The notes: a model not told the origin generated them from the sequence alone. Counted from the first letter of the stretch, positions 41,486-51,488 are shown. The stretch: 64,000 nucleotides of DNA from Niastella koreensis GR20-10 (GCF_000246855.1 NC_016609.1:6150744-6214743), one strand, 5' to 3'. Made by a program: numbers and translations.

Positions 41486-43022
41486 AACCCACCAGGTAAT
41501 TGCCGGGCAACCAAAGGCTCATGGGGATAATGTTGCGGTCGTTCACCAGCTCGCGATGGATCATTTGCCCCAGCACGTTCCAGATAACCACATATTTAAC
41601 ACTGGCCGCGCCGTTTACCCCTACGTAGAAGTTCCGCGCGGCTGGGTTAGGCCACAACAGCAACTGATAGCCGCCGGGTTTGCCCCCCACCGCCACGGTG
41701 TTGGAGTACATGCTGTCGCCATTGTAATCAATCAACCGCAACCGGTAATAGCTGATGCCGGTATAGTTGTTGGCATCGTTGAGGGTATAATTCAGGTAGG
41801 AATTGCTGTAGCCATTAACCGCCTTCGAGGGCAGCGAATCCCGCTTCTTAAATGCGGACTCATTGCTGAGGCGGCGTTCCACTACAAAGTATCTGATGTT
41901 CACTTCGGGTTTGGTGGTCCAGTAAACATTTACCGTGCTACGGTCCAGGCGATACCCGTTTAACCATACATGTGTAAATGCACCGGCTGTATCGCCTTTG
42001 CCCGTGAACTTGGTGAAATAAGATGCTGATGAAAGGTTGCTTCCGACCGTACGGGTGTTCACCCCGCTGCCCGCCAGGGCAGTTGCTGAAGTCAACATGC
42101 CTGGTACCGGGTATACCTGTGGAGAGGAAGTGTCCCAGCCGGCGCCGGTGTACTGCGACACATACGCGTACCGCCGGTTGGCGCTGAACAAACTGCCTTC
42201 ATCGGCCGTGAGGTGTTGCAGGGCTATGTCTGCGTCTCCGGAATTGGGGTAATTGCGTTTTCCCAATTCCCAGGTTTTGTTCACTCCCTGTTCTTTCAGC
42301 TCGTTCCCGGTAAACAGGTCTTTTTTAACACCATCGTTCACCCGTGCATGATAGTCATCGCCTTGCGAAGAGTGACTTCTGATGCCTGCCGGGGTATATG
42401 CATTATCATCCGTACCAATAGGGAAGATCACCCAATTGTCGCGGCTGCGGATATTTTCCCGCACCAGCAATCCGGTGCCGGAACTGCCGGTAATAATGAA
42501 GTGAATGGAATCGTACCCGGTTATGGTACCGGGACTTCTATCCCCTATTACCAGGGTATTGTTTTGCAGGTATACATTCCCTGCGGTGAAGTGTAAATTG
42601 TTCCGCACTTTGGTGGTGCTGCCAGTGAGTTCAACTCCATATACATTTTGAATATCGAGGTTGTCAAAGGCGGCGCCGCTGCGGGTAGCGGCATTGTAAC
42701 CGCCATCGAGCTGTTGCCGGCCGCTGTCGATGCCATTAAAACGGAGTGCGCCGCCTGTGCCTGATGCATCTTCGCCCTTATTGCCTTCATCGGTAATGAG
42801 GGCATCGGCATCGTTCGTCCATTTTTTGCCTTTGAAGTTTACCACGGCTTTTTTATCAATGCCCAGCTTTCCCTGGTTCACTACATTGGAGAAGATGGTT
42901 GCCGTATCGCCGGAGAAATAAACCTTTCCTTTTTTGGGGACATAGAAACCTTGCTGGGCCTTTGTTGTTAAACAAGGCGCCAGCAGGAGCAAAAAAATTA
43001 TATGTTTTATAAAGTTTGTCAC
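41427..43022 (-). CDS. Secreted protein with T9SS type A sorting domain
   Basis: The 531-residue protein has a signal peptide (to about residue 22, CLTTKA), a repetitive beta-rich region (LTGSTTKVRNNLHFTAGNVY, SSGTGLLVRENIRSRDNWVIFP), and a C-terminal sorting domain (about 455-531; LLLWPNPAARNFYVGV, then YVVIWNVLGQMI and LPGNYLVGFISNSG). Such domains direct export by type IX secretion and attachment to the cell surface. No enzyme motif was found. It is the last gene of a three-gene minus-strand cluster with two tail-fibre-like proteins, whose surface display it may support. Confidence 0.82.
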   Translation of the reverse strand: MTNFIKHIIFLLLLAPCLTTKAQQGFYVPKKGKVYFSGDTATIFSNVVNQGKLGIDKKAVVNFKGKKWTNDADALITDEGNKGEDASGTGGALRFNGIDSGRQQLDGGYNAATRSGAAFDNLDIQNVYGVELTGSTTKVRNNLHFTAGNVYLQNNTLVIGDRSPGTITGYDSIHFIITGSSGTGLLVRENIRSRDNWVIFPIGTDDNAYTPAGIRSHSSQGDDYHARVNDGVKKDLFTGNELKEQGVNKTWELGKRNYPNSGDADIALQHLTADEGSLFSANRRYAYVSQYTGAGWDTSSPQVYPVPGMLTSATALAGSGVNTRTVGSNLSSASYFTKFTGKGDTAGAFTHVWLNGYRLDRSTVNVYWTTKPEVNIRYFVVERRLSNESAFKKRDSLPSKAVNGYSNSYLNYTLNDANNYTGISYYRLRLIDYNGDSMYSNTVAVGGKPGGYQLLLWPNPAARNFYVGVNGAASVKYVVIWNVLGQMIHRELVNDRNIIPMSLWLPGNYLVGFISNSGQLLETKKLVVTGD

Positions 43023-43050
43023 TTGTTAATGGTGGATCGTGAATCGGCGA

Positions 43051-43077
43051 ACGCTATCAACGCTATCAACGCTATCA
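43051..43077. repeat. Three exact ACGCTATCA repeats
   Basis: Nine-base unit repeated exactly three times immediately before the stop codon region of the 842-aa gene (minus strand), in the 57-bp gap to the T9SS gene. Confidence 0.85.
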
Positions 43078-43079
43078 AC

Positions 43080-45608
43080 TTATTGAATCACCGTCACATC
43101 AAAATTAATAGTCCCCAACGTGCTCGTGCTTAATACCCCTTGCGAACAGACAAAACCAATCGTAATGGTATTGGCTGAGCTCACATAGGAATAGGCAATG
43201 GCTACTGCTGTTGGTAACTGACTGCGCGGGTTTAATATTACGGAGGCTCCGGTAGTGGCGCCGCTTACGGTTGCTGTAATTACTTTTGTTGTACCCAGGC
43301 CAAAAGCACCATTGTCGGTGATGCTGAAGGTGGTTTTGATCATATTGCTCAGCGCTGTTCCCGAACTGCCTAATTTATACGTACCCGCTACATCGAGGGT
43401 TGCAGCCGGTGTTGTAGTATTGATGCCTACTTTACCGTTACCATCTATGCGTACCCGCTCGTTGGCAGTGGCGGTACCTCCGGTGAAAAAGCGCAGGTTT
43501 TTGGCAGATGTGCTGTTCCCAATTACAAAATCATTCCCGGTACTGTACAGGTAGGCGTTATCGGCGCCGCCCAGCATACCACTGGTTGTGTATTGACTGG
43601 AGTTTATACCCATATCAATAAAGTTAGCCGTTTCGGAACCGTTATCTGCCGTGGCCACCACATCGGAACTGGCTCCGGTACCGCTTGACCGGTTCTGAAT
43701 ATTTAATTGCAGGTAGTTGTTGATAGCGCCTTTTCCACTGATCACATTGAAGGATGAAGTAGCTCCGGCATCTACCAGTAATTTCTCCGGATTCGATGCA
43801 TCAAAAGAAGAAGTACCAACAGCTATACTTCCCGTTTCATCTACCATATCCATCACCGTACCCGATGCATTGCGCCACTCGGTTAAATTGGCCGATTGCG
43901 TAGCAGAGTTGGCCTGGATAGCCAACGGCACGCTGGCATCGCGTTGCGCCGGAATCAGCACCCCGGTATTCAACGTAGTAAAGGAAGATAAAGCAGGAAA
44001 GCTGCTGGACTGGCGATCGCCCATTAAAACGGTTGTCCAGTAAGAACCCATTTGCAGGTTACGCCCGCCACCACCCTGCCAAAAGATATCGCCACCATCG
44101 CCGCCGATGCGAAAATCGCCAGCGCCGGCGGTATTGGTAAAAAGCAAAGCAGACAAGGTACCGGTACGGCGGATCTCAAAGGTGTCTTTTACCACCAGCG
44201 GGTTGGTTGCGTTGGTAACCCCAATACCTACCCTGCCATAGCCATCGATCCGCATCCGTTCGTTGGCAGCGTTGCTTCCGCCGGTAAAGAAAATTAAATT
44301 CTTATTGCCGGTTTGATTACCTATTACAAAATCGTTACCGGCGCTGTACAGGTACGCATTGTTGGCGCCGCCTAATATGCCGGTACTGCCGTAGCTGCTT
44401 GAATTGATGCCCATATCAATAAAGTTGGTTGTTTCAGAACCATTATCGGCAGTAGCCACCACATCGGAACTGGCGGTATTGCCTGAGGAAAGGTTTTGAA
44501 TATTCAACTGCAAATAATTATTGATGGCGCCTTTTGCATTGATAAGGTTAAAGGAGGATGTTGTTCCGGCATGCACCAGCAATTTCTCGGGATAAGTGCC
44601 ATCGAATGTAGCCGTGCCAATGCCGACATTACCCGTACTGGAAATGCGCATCCGTTCGGTATTGTTGGTAATAAAAGGAAGATCATAATTATCAACCGTT
44701 CCGATTGTTTTTAAGGCGCCGACAGTATTTCCGCCCAACGCCCAGTTTGTGCCGGCGCCACCCGCCGTAATAACCCCGGTAGTACTATTATAGGTAATAC
44801 CCGAACCGGCGCTGAACAGACCGCGCACTTTTTGATAGAAGTTGCTGATGTAGCCGGTGTCCATAGTCAATGCCCCCGTATTGCCATTCAACGTCGTAAC
44901 ACCGCCATTGCTGATAACGCCGGTAGTGTTGTTATACGAAATACCGGTACCGGCGGAAAGCCTGCTACGAACTTTAAGGTAGAAATTGGAAATATTCGTT
45001 GTATCTATCGATGAGAGTTTGTTGTTAAATGTATTCCAGTCGGTACTGCTGAGGTAACCATTTGTTGAAGTAGTGGCCTGCGTAATACCGATTTGTCCAT
45101 TGCTAAGGGTAATGGGTGCAACTGCGCTGAACAGGCCGCGTACTTTCTGATAAAAGTTAGGGATATAACCGGTATCCATGGTAAGCGCGCCGGTGTTACC
45201 ATTTAAAGAGGTTACACCGGCGTTGCTTATTACCCCCGTAACGTTGTTATAATTTATTCCGGTTCCGCCGCTGAGCTCGTTCCTTACTTTCAAATAGAAA
45301 TTAGGAATGTTGGTGGTATCGATAGAGGTGGTGGAAGCAAGCGCCTGCCAGGCGCCGCTGGCCCGCAGCAACAGACGTTTGGCCGGTGTAAAATATACGA
45401 CCATGCCGTCGGGCGGATTCAACGTATTGATCAGCGCCGTATCTGCTATGCGGGTAAACAACAAGCCCTGGTTGGTGGATTGCAATTCCAGCACGGCAGA
45501 TTTTATGTTTGCCGTGGAACTGATCCCCAATCGTAACTGCTGTGTAAAGCCTTCCGTGGTGCACAATGCTACTATGAGCATTGCCATCCACCATTTATAG
45601 ATACGCAT
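43080..45608 (-). CDS. Secreted tail-fibre/adhesin-like repetitive protein
   Basis: The 842-residue protein has a signal peptide (about 1-22). The N-terminal domain (about 25-95, AVLELQSTNQGLLFTRIADT, then LNPPDGMVVYFT) is shared with the 45642 gene. Two internal repeats with DTTNI-(P/S)-NFYLKVR, TGVISN and LNGNTGALTMDTGYI motifs follow (about 95-300), as in phage tail fibres. Then come two long repeats of about 130 residues containing EKLLV, GAINNYLQLNIQN, DNGSETTNFIDMGINSS and NDFVIGN, each ending in a VGI-type head motif. No intramolecular chaperone or sorting domain is seen. It is probably a fibrous surface protein. Confidence 0.75.
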   Translation of the reverse strand: MRIYKWWMAMLIVALCTTEGFTQQLRLGISSTANIKSAVLELQSTNQGLLFTRIADTALINTLNPPDGMVVYFTPAKRLLLRASGAWQALASTTSIDTTNIPNFYLKVRNELSGGTGINYNNVTGVISNAGVTSLNGNTGALTMDTGYIPNFYQKVRGLFSAVAPITLSNGQIGITQATTSTNGYLSSTDWNTFNNKLSSIDTTNISNFYLKVRSRLSAGTGISYNNTTGVISNGGVTTLNGNTGALTMDTGYISNFYQKVRGLFSAGSGITYNSTTGVITAGGAGTNWALGGNTVGALKTIGTVDNYDLPFITNNTERMRISSTGNVGIGTATFDGTYPEKLLVHAGTTSSFNLINAKGAINNYLQLNIQNLSSGNTASSDVVATADNGSETTNFIDMGINSSSYGSTGILGGANNAYLYSAGNDFVIGNQTGNKNLIFFTGGSNAANERMRIDGYGRVGIGVTNATNPLVVKDTFEIRRTGTLSALLFTNTAGAGDFRIGGDGGDIFWQGGGGRNLQMGSYWTTVLMGDRQSSSFPALSSFTTLNTGVLIPAQRDASVPLAIQANSATQSANLTEWRNASGTVMDMVDETGSIAVGTSSFDASNPEKLLVDAGATSSFNVISGKGAINNYLQLNIQNRSSGTGASSDVVATADNGSETANFIDMGINSSQYTTSGMLGGADNAYLYSTGNDFVIGNSTSAKNLRFFTGGTATANERVRIDGNGKVGINTTTPAATLDVAGTYKLGSSGTALSNMIKTTFSITDNGAFGLGTTKVITATVSGATTGASVILNPRSQLPTAVAIAYSYVSSANTITIGFVCSQGVLSTSTLGTINFDVTVIQ

Positions 45609-45641
45609 ATACCTGCTTTAAGCGGTTGCGGTTGCCGGTTG

Positions 45642-47291
45642 TTATTTCTTGATGATGTACCAGTCGGTACCGTCTGTTTGCAGGGTTACATATGTCCAGT
45701 CGTTGTAAATAACATATGAACTACCGCCATCGATGGTTCCTGAAGTGGGTGTAATGGTCAATTCCTTGTCAATACCGCCGCTGCCTACCTTTTTGATAGT
45801 ATAAATGCGGCCGGCAATATTGGTGGGAGAAGGCAAGGTAATAGTAAAGGCCGCCGTAGTGGTATTGGCGAGGATGGTATTATCGGTGGCCGATGCCGTG
45901 TAGGTGGTATTGACCGATTTAATAGCCATGGATATAGAACCGGCTACCTGCACCGTAGAGTTGGCATTACCGGTAGTACCTGCCAAAAAAGTTTTGGCAG
46001 CAGCTACACTGTCCTGGAAAGTTTTGCTGCCCCCAAAGGTTTGCGCGGCAGTAGTTACTACCCCCCGGGCGGCCGTACCGGCATCGGGCACATTTAAATA
46101 AATGCTGTCTGCGCCATTGGCCACAACGGCCAGGTCGGCGCCGGTGTTCCTGAAGGCTACCACCTGGGCAGTATCGATATTTCCATTAATCCGGCGGATG
46201 GCATTACCAAAAGCTGCATCACTTACTTTACGTTTTGACACCAGGCCATTTGAAATTACCAGCACAGAATCGGCGCTTGCATTATTAGTTACCGTATTCA
46301 GGTTTAAGGTTCCACCTACAGTTACGCTATCCCGGAAAGTTTTGCTGCCGCCAAAGGTTTGAGCTCCTGCGGTTACGATACCGGGATTGGTGGCATCGGC
46401 CGGATGCAGAATGATCTTACGCGAAGTGCTGTCGGTTACAATGGTAGCGCCATTTACATCCGATGAAGCGGCTACGGCGCCAATGGTGATGGTTTGTATC
46501 CCACTCTGGATCTTATCCCAGTCGGCATGCGTTAAAAACCCGTATGGCCTGCTGGCCGACGTGCCATCCTGTACGGGCAGGTAAATGGCAATTGTACTGT
46601 CGGAAGAACGGCTGTCTACTTTTACCGAATCTTCTGAAGTGCTGGCCTGAGCAGTTATTGACAAGGTTTGTTTTTGAATGCCGTTGATGGCTTTGATGGC
46701 ATTGGTAAAGGCGCTGGACGACATGGTTCTTTTATATACAGACCCATCGGCAGCCAACACCAATACATCTACTTCGGTTGAACCGGCGGCCAGGTTTTCC
46801 AGCTTAACGGTTCCGTTTACATTTAAAGTAGCGGAGGGTGTAGTTGTTCCAATTCCAATGTTTCCGTTTGAACCGATGATCATGCGCGCCGCATTATCGG
46901 TTCTGATAGTAAAAGGTTTGCCATCTGTAGTACCAATAAAGCTGGTAGCAGAGTCGGTGCCGGCGTTACCGGTGAGCGACCAGTTGGCTGTTGCATCGGC
47001 CATGCTGGCTAACTTTTTCCAGGAGTTGTTGCTGCGGATACGCAAACTGTTGTCGGCAGTGAGATAAATGATCATCCCATCGGGTGGGTTCAGCGAATTG
47101 ATAGCTGCCGTATCGGTTAACCGGGGTAACAGCAAACCCTGGCGGGTACTCTCCAGTTCGAGGATGGAGCTTTTTTGAATACTGGTAGGGTTGTCGCCAA
47201 CCTTCAGCTGCGCGTTTGCCAGCATACCGGTACCCATAAGGGCAGCCAATAACAGGCTTTTTCGGTTCTTCAGGACATTAAGCAATTTCAT
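45642..47291 (-). CDS. Secreted tail-fibre-like protein, paralogue of the 43080 gene
   Basis: The start MKLLNVLK at 47291 is preferred over one 9 codons upstream because the signal peptide (NRKSLLLAALMGTGMLANA) follows directly. The 549-residue protein shares the N-terminal domain of the next gene (ILELESTRQGLLLPRLTDT, then NSLNPPDGMIIYLT). It contains two repeats of GAQTFGGSKTF-(R/Q)-DSV, and MIIGSNGNIGIGTTTPSATL of the tail-fibre head type, and ends in TLQTDGTDWYIIKK, a frequent C-terminus of such fibres. It lies 33 bp before the 43080 gene's start and is the first gene of the cluster. Confidence 0.75.
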   Translation of the reverse strand: MKLLNVLKNRKSLLLAALMGTGMLANAQLKVGDNPTSIQKSSILELESTRQGLLLPRLTDTAAINSLNPPDGMIIYLTADNSLRIRSNNSWKKLASMADATANWSLTGNAGTDSATSFIGTTDGKPFTIRTDNAARMIIGSNGNIGIGTTTPSATLNVNGTVKLENLAAGSTEVDVLVLAADGSVYKRTMSSSAFTNAIKAINGIQKQTLSITAQASTSEDSVKVDSRSSDSTIAIYLPVQDGTSASRPYGFLTHADWDKIQSGIQTITIGAVAASSDVNGATIVTDSTSRKIILHPADATNPGIVTAGAQTFGGSKTFRDSVTVGGTLNLNTVTNNASADSVLVISNGLVSKRKVSDAAFGNAIRRINGNIDTAQVVAFRNTGADLAVVANGADSIYLNVPDAGTAARGVVTTAAQTFGGSKTFQDSVAAAKTFLAGTTGNANSTVQVAGSISMAIKSVNTTYTASATDNTILANTTTAAFTITLPSPTNIAGRIYTIKKVGSGGIDKELTITPTSGTIDGGSSYVIYNDWTYVTLQTDGTDWYIIKK

Positions 47292-47473
47292 ACGTGGGGG
47301 GATTTTATTTTTCGCCAATTGTTTATATTACTATAAACAGCTAACCCCCTCGAAACCGTAAGTTAGCAATATGCTGTATTTAACTATTGATTAGTATCAC
47401 CTGAATATAATAGGTAGTTCTTATTAGTGAAAATGCATAGGCTATACCGTGAGAGCCAATATCTTAATACTGA

Positions 47474-47941
47474 TCAACTATATCTTTTTATGACAGCCAT
47501 CAGGAAACTGGCCATGCCGGCGAGTGAGCAAAAAGTGCGGTCGGTATGATAGAACTGCCAGCGATCGCGGATGGCCTCCCAGCCTTGCGGCGGGTTCTCA
47601 GCGCTCCAGGTCTTTATCTGGTTGTCGATGGGAACTTCAATAAACAATGTTATAACCAATGCCACCGTAAACAGGATCAATGAAGACAACAACCAGTAGC
47701 AATGGGCTTTCTTTCTTCTGCCTGCCAGGAACAGCAATATAATAATACCTGCAATGCCCAGCGGCATCATGATGCTCATACCCAGGGCTACGTTCTGCAT
47801 GATTTGTTTACCGATCACTACAAAGGTTTCCTCCGGCAAAGTATACATAGTTCTACTCAGTGAAAACCAGGTTCCCCAAAAAACACCGGTCACCAATACC
47901 AGTAACATACCGGTTATGAACAGTAATATCTTTCGTAGCAT
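47474..47941 (-). CDS. DUF1772 (anthrone oxygenase-like) membrane protein
   Basis: The 155-residue protein has four hydrophobic helices (about 5-27, 48-72, 83-103 and 138-152). The DUF1772 signature is present between helices three and four: FIEVPIDNQIKTWS, a tryptophan, RDRWQFYHTDRTFCSL. DUF1772 includes anthrone oxygenases, but most members have unknown activity; the name should not be taken as a function here. It is transcribed separately from the surface-protein cluster, which lies 183 bp away on the same strand. Confidence 0.82.
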   Translation of the reverse strand: MLRKILLFITGMLLVLVTGVFWGTWFSLSRTMYTLPEETFVVIGKQIMQNVALGMSIMMPLGIAGIIILLFLAGRRKKAHCYWLLSSLILFTVALVITLFIEVPIDNQIKTWSAENPPQGWEAIRDRWQFYHTDRTFCSLAGMASFLMAVIKRYS

Positions 47942-48550
47942 CTTAATGGTTGATTACCTATTAAAGATAATACTTTTATATGGCAACCGGAACGCTGAAG
48001 GCTTAACGCAGAACGCAGAACCGAATGCTGAACGCTGAACGCAAAAAGCGGAAAGCAAAATGCACAATATTTCCAATGCGTTATTATGCTGGTATGCTTT
48101 TGGGCAGAAATAGCACATCATGCAAAAAAACCGGCACACAATCTCAGGCAACAATGTTATTCACATTCTTACTATAGTGATATAAGAAGTACTAATTCAG
48201 AGATGCTTACACAACTACATGTGTACAGCAACGTTACCTTCCCCCTCCCTCCGCAGAAGATGTTGATATAATTTTCAGCCAGATCGCATTGCTATCTCGG
48301 AAAATTGTCTTAATTATGTTCTACATAATGTTTGACCGTCCTATCCACCAGTAAGGACTTCTGTTCAATGGCCTGTGGGCCGTTTTCTGTACCTATTCCC
48401 TACACCAGTATAGCCCGCTCTATTACTATACGTCAGTGAACCCGGTTTACTGAACCCTATACTTTTTTGCCTGTGCGGAAAACATGCCGCGGCAGGCAAC
48501 GGGAATTCTTTTGCATTAAACACTTATTCTTTTAACCATTTAAATCAAAC
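47942..48550. other. 609-bp divergent intergenic region with a degenerate GAACGC repeat
   Basis: At 47990-48060 words of the GAACGC(T/A)GAA type recur six or more times without exact periodicity. The rest, including the divergent promoters of the DUF1772 gene and of the large amidase gene, shows no recognisable -7 box, tRNA or coding frame. A weakly matching TATACTTTTTTG lies at about 48461. Confidence 0.5.
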
Positions 48551-51424
48551 ATGATGAGTACACGACGACTACTAACTGGCTTATTTCTTATCCTATTATT
48601 CAGGGTAGAAGTCATGGCACAAACAGACAATTACAAAGCCTGGTTTGCCGAAGCGTATCAACAGTACCCTAACATTCCGCAAGGCGTATTGGAATCGACT
48701 GCCTGGTCGGCCTCGCGGTTGAACAACATGAATCCGCAGGCGCCAGGCAGTAATGAAGTGACTATGCCCTTGCGCTTTGGCATTTTTGGTCTGGTGGAAG
48801 ATGGCAAAGGTTATTTCAAAAACAACCTGCTTACCGTAACCGCCTTAAGCGGTATTACGACCGAACAATTTAAGAACGATGTACGCCTGCAAATTATGGC
48901 GGTGGCCAAATTCCTGAGTAAGGAAGCCAGCCAGCAACAGCCCGGCGTACGCCTTACCGCCGAAAGTTTTGCCCCGGTACTGGAAAAACTGGCCGAGATC
49001 CCCGACGATGGAACAGCAGTGAACACCTATGCGCATTCACTGTATACCTATGATGTGTACAACCATCTGAAAAAGGGTTTCAGTTCAGGCAAACTACAGC
49101 AATTACCCCGCTCTATACAATTGGACAGGATCTATGCCCCCACCCTGCTACGTACCCTGAGTGCGCCAGGCGTATCTGTTGATTATCTAAAGGGCAGAAT
49201 AAAAGCCAATGGAATTATTTTACCAACAGTTAATAAACCAGCCAGCGGCAGCACTGCCCGGGTGGAGACTACCAATGATGCGGCAGCCGTGCAAAGCACC
49301 GACTACCCGCCTGCCCTGTGGGACCAGGCCAGCACCAGCAATTTCACCGTTGGCCGTGGCTCAGCCATCACCAATGTAGTGATACATACTTGCGAGGGTA
49401 GCTATGCCGGCACCATCAGCTGGTTCAACAATGCCAGCGCCCAGGTGAGCGCGCACTATGTGATCCGTTCTTCCGACGGACAGATCACCCAGATGGTGTT
49501 GGAGAAAGATAGAGCCTGGCATGTGCTAAGCGCCAACGATTATACCATCGGCATCGAGCACGAAGGCTATGTTGCCAGCGGCAATACCTGGTATACTAAT
49601 GCTATGTACACCAGCTCGGCTGCACTGGTACGTGATATTTGCGCAGACCGAAATATAGATGGCACCACCTGTTTCCGTGGCCCTGCCACTTCCGGCACCA
49701 ACTTTTTGCCAGTAACCGTTCGCATCAAAGGTCACCAGCATTACAGTGGCAACACACATACCGATCCAGGCATTTACTGGAACTGGTCGAAGTATGCAGA
49801 CCTGATAAACCCACCAACCGCTGTTACGGTGGCTTCTTTTGCAGTAAAAGATCAAAGCACCGGTTTGGCCATTGCCAGCGCCGCGGTTATCATCACCAAG
49901 CCCGATGGCACTACCGCCAGTGCCACTACCAATGCCAGCGGCCAACTGATATACGGACTGGACAGTGGTAAGTATACATTCGCCTTTTCTAAGAGCGGCT
50001 ATAAGAACATCAGCACCTTCTTTTATGGCGGACCCAATGACAGCGTTTATGCCGACATTAACCTGGACGTAGCCGGCACTGCAAGAATAGCTACCAATAC
50101 TACTCCCCTGCTTACTGCCAATCCCAATCAAATGGTGTTGACCGGTTATGTGCGTGATGGCGAACAGAACAGCGCCCTGAGTGGTGCAATAGTAAGAGCA
50201 GGCAACCATACTGCCACCACCGATGGACGGGGTTTCTTTACGTTAACGGTTCCGTCCAATGCCATAACACCGGGACAAACACCGGCTACGATTTCAATAC
50301 AGTCAAATAAAGCAGGCTACATCACCCACAGCATTCAGCATTTCTATGCTATCCCCGATACGTACGAAATGCAGATTGCTTTAACGCCCACCACCTCATT
50401 CACCTCCACACCTTTACCTGGTTTGGAAGAACTGGTGGTACGCCATCATGGGTTGTTTGATAAAACGCTGGCTGAACAAATTGCGTTTACCGGCAGCCAT
50501 GCCCAACCAATTGCAGGTGCGCGTCAGGAATCAACTGTGGTTGCAGCAGCCGCGCTTGCTGTGCCTGCGGTTATTCGCGTAGCCACCAGTTGCGCCTGTA
50601 CGGCCTGTACCAATCCACATGTGCAGGTGATGAGCCTGGAATCGTATGTACAAACGGGCGTGGATGATGAATGGGTGAGCAGTTGGAATGCCGCCTCCCT
50701 GCAGGCAGGTACCGTGGCTTATCGCAGCCGTGGGGCGTGGTTTGTGCAGAACCCAATTGCCAATAATTATGATATCTCCGCAGCGGCCTGTCACCAGACC
50801 TGGCAAACCGATCGCGCTACCAGTGTAAAGAATGCCGCGATTGCCACCGCAGGAATTGTATTAGTTAAGAATGGCGCTATCTACAAAGCTGAATACTGCG
50901 CAGAATCAAACAACGCGGGTTGCGGCGATGGGTTTAGCGGAACCGGCACAGACTATCCCTGTATTTCAGATGCACGTTGTGTGGGTAGAACTAAAAGCGG
51001 CGCAGGGCGCGGTATGTGTCAATGGGGCAGCAGCTTCTGGGGTACCGATCAAAATTATACCTGGATCCTGAATCACTATTACAATCCGGACAGTGCGGCT
51101 ATTCAAACCGCTGCCGGCACCCTGGTTAGCTCCAATACCACCGACAGTAAGACCACGGATGACCATACGCTTACCATAGCGCCTAACCCGGTTACCGGCG
51201 GTACTATCACCGTTGAGTATACGTTGGCCGATGTATCGCAACCAGCCAGCATTGTACTCTCCGACAACTTCGGACAAAGCGCCCAGCAACGGAATGTGGT
51301 GTTGCAACAAGGTATTAATAGAATATCAGTTAATACCAACAGGCTGAAAGCAGGGATCTATAATGTATCCATACGACTGGTTAATGGTAAGACTATTAGT
51401 AAGAAGATATTGATTGTGAAGTAG
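48551..51424 (+). CDS. Secreted N-acetylmuramoyl-L-alanine amidase / SpoIID-like multidomain protein, T9SS sorted
   Basis: The 957-residue protein has a signal peptide (1-23) and an unnamed helical domain (about 25-130) with a GVLESTAWSASR helix whose E48 recalls lysozyme-like glutamates. An Amidase_2 domain follows (about 265-420) with zinc ligands H279, H395 and D405 in HTCEG and GHQHYSGNTHTDPG, and E336 in GIEHEGY. Two carboxypeptidase-regulatory-like sandwiches lie at about 425-505 and 535-625. A SpoIID/LytB-like domain (674-850) has E707 in VDDEW and the GRGMCQWG signature. A T9SS C-terminal sorting domain ends the protein (about 873-957). The amidase removes stem peptides; SpoIID proteins cleave peptide-free glycan. 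The target, own or foreign wall, is not known. Confidence 0.88.
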   Translation: MMSTRRLLTGLFLILLFRVEVMAQTDNYKAWFAEAYQQYPNIPQGVLESTAWSASRLNNMNPQAPGSNEVTMPLRFGIFGLVEDGKGYFKNNLLTVTALSGITTEQFKNDVRLQIMAVAKFLSKEASQQQPGVRLTAESFAPVLEKLAEIPDDGTAVNTYAHSLYTYDVYNHLKKGFSSGKLQQLPRSIQLDRIYAPTLLRTLSAPGVSVDYLKGRIKANGIILPTVNKPASGSTARVETTNDAAAVQSTDYPPALWDQASTSNFTVGRGSAITNVVIHTCEGSYAGTISWFNNASAQVSAHYVIRSSDGQITQMVLEKDRAWHVLSANDYTIGIEHEGYVASGNTWYTNAMYTSSAALVRDICADRNIDGTTCFRGPATSGTNFLPVTVRIKGHQHYSGNTHTDPGIYWNWSKYADLINPPTAVTVASFAVKDQSTGLAIASAAVIITKPDGTTASATTNASGQLIYGLDSGKYTFAFSKSGYKNISTFFYGGPNDSVYADINLDVAGTARIATNTTPLLTANPNQMVLTGYVRDGEQNSALSGAIVRAGNHTATTDGRGFFTLTVPSNAITPGQTPATISIQSNKAGYITHSIQHFYAIPDTYEMQIALTPTTSFTSTPLPGLEELVVRHHGLFDKTLAEQIAFTGSHAQPIAGARQESTVVAAAALAVPAVIRVATSCACTACTNPHVQVMSLESYVQTGVDDEWVSSWNAASLQAGTVAYRSRGAWFVQNPIANNYDISAAACHQTWQTDRATSVKNAAIATAGIVLVKNGAIYKAEYCAESNNAGCGDGFSGTGTDYPCISDARCVGRTKSGAGRGMCQWGSSFWGTDQNYTWILNHYYNPDSAAIQTAAGTLVSSNTTDSKTTDDHTLTIAPNPVTGGTITVEYTLADVSQPASIVLSDNFGQSAQQRNVVLQQGINRISVNTNRLKAGIYNVSIRLVNGKTISKKILIVK

Positions 51425-51454
51425 TGAGTGGTGAGTGGGTTCACTAATTATGAG

Positions 51455-51488
51455 CACTCCGCCAGGTACTCAGATTTCTGGCGGGGTG
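51455..51488 (+). terminator. Intrinsic terminator after the amidase/SpoIID gene
   Basis: CACTCCGCCAG (51455-51465) pairs with 51478-51488 (one G-T pair), loop 12 bases, followed by TTTAAAT. The second SpoIID gene starts 32 bp further, so the two genes may be separately transcribed. Confidence 0.75.

Noticed and set aside
43051-43077. ACGCTATCA repeats as a CRISPR array
   Set aside because: The units are contiguous 9-mers with no spacers and no cas genes are present; a simple tandem repeat.
49526-50209. 227-codon minus-strand frame opposite the amidase gene
   Set aside because: It is antisense to conserved zinc-site and sandwich-domain codons and has no domain match.
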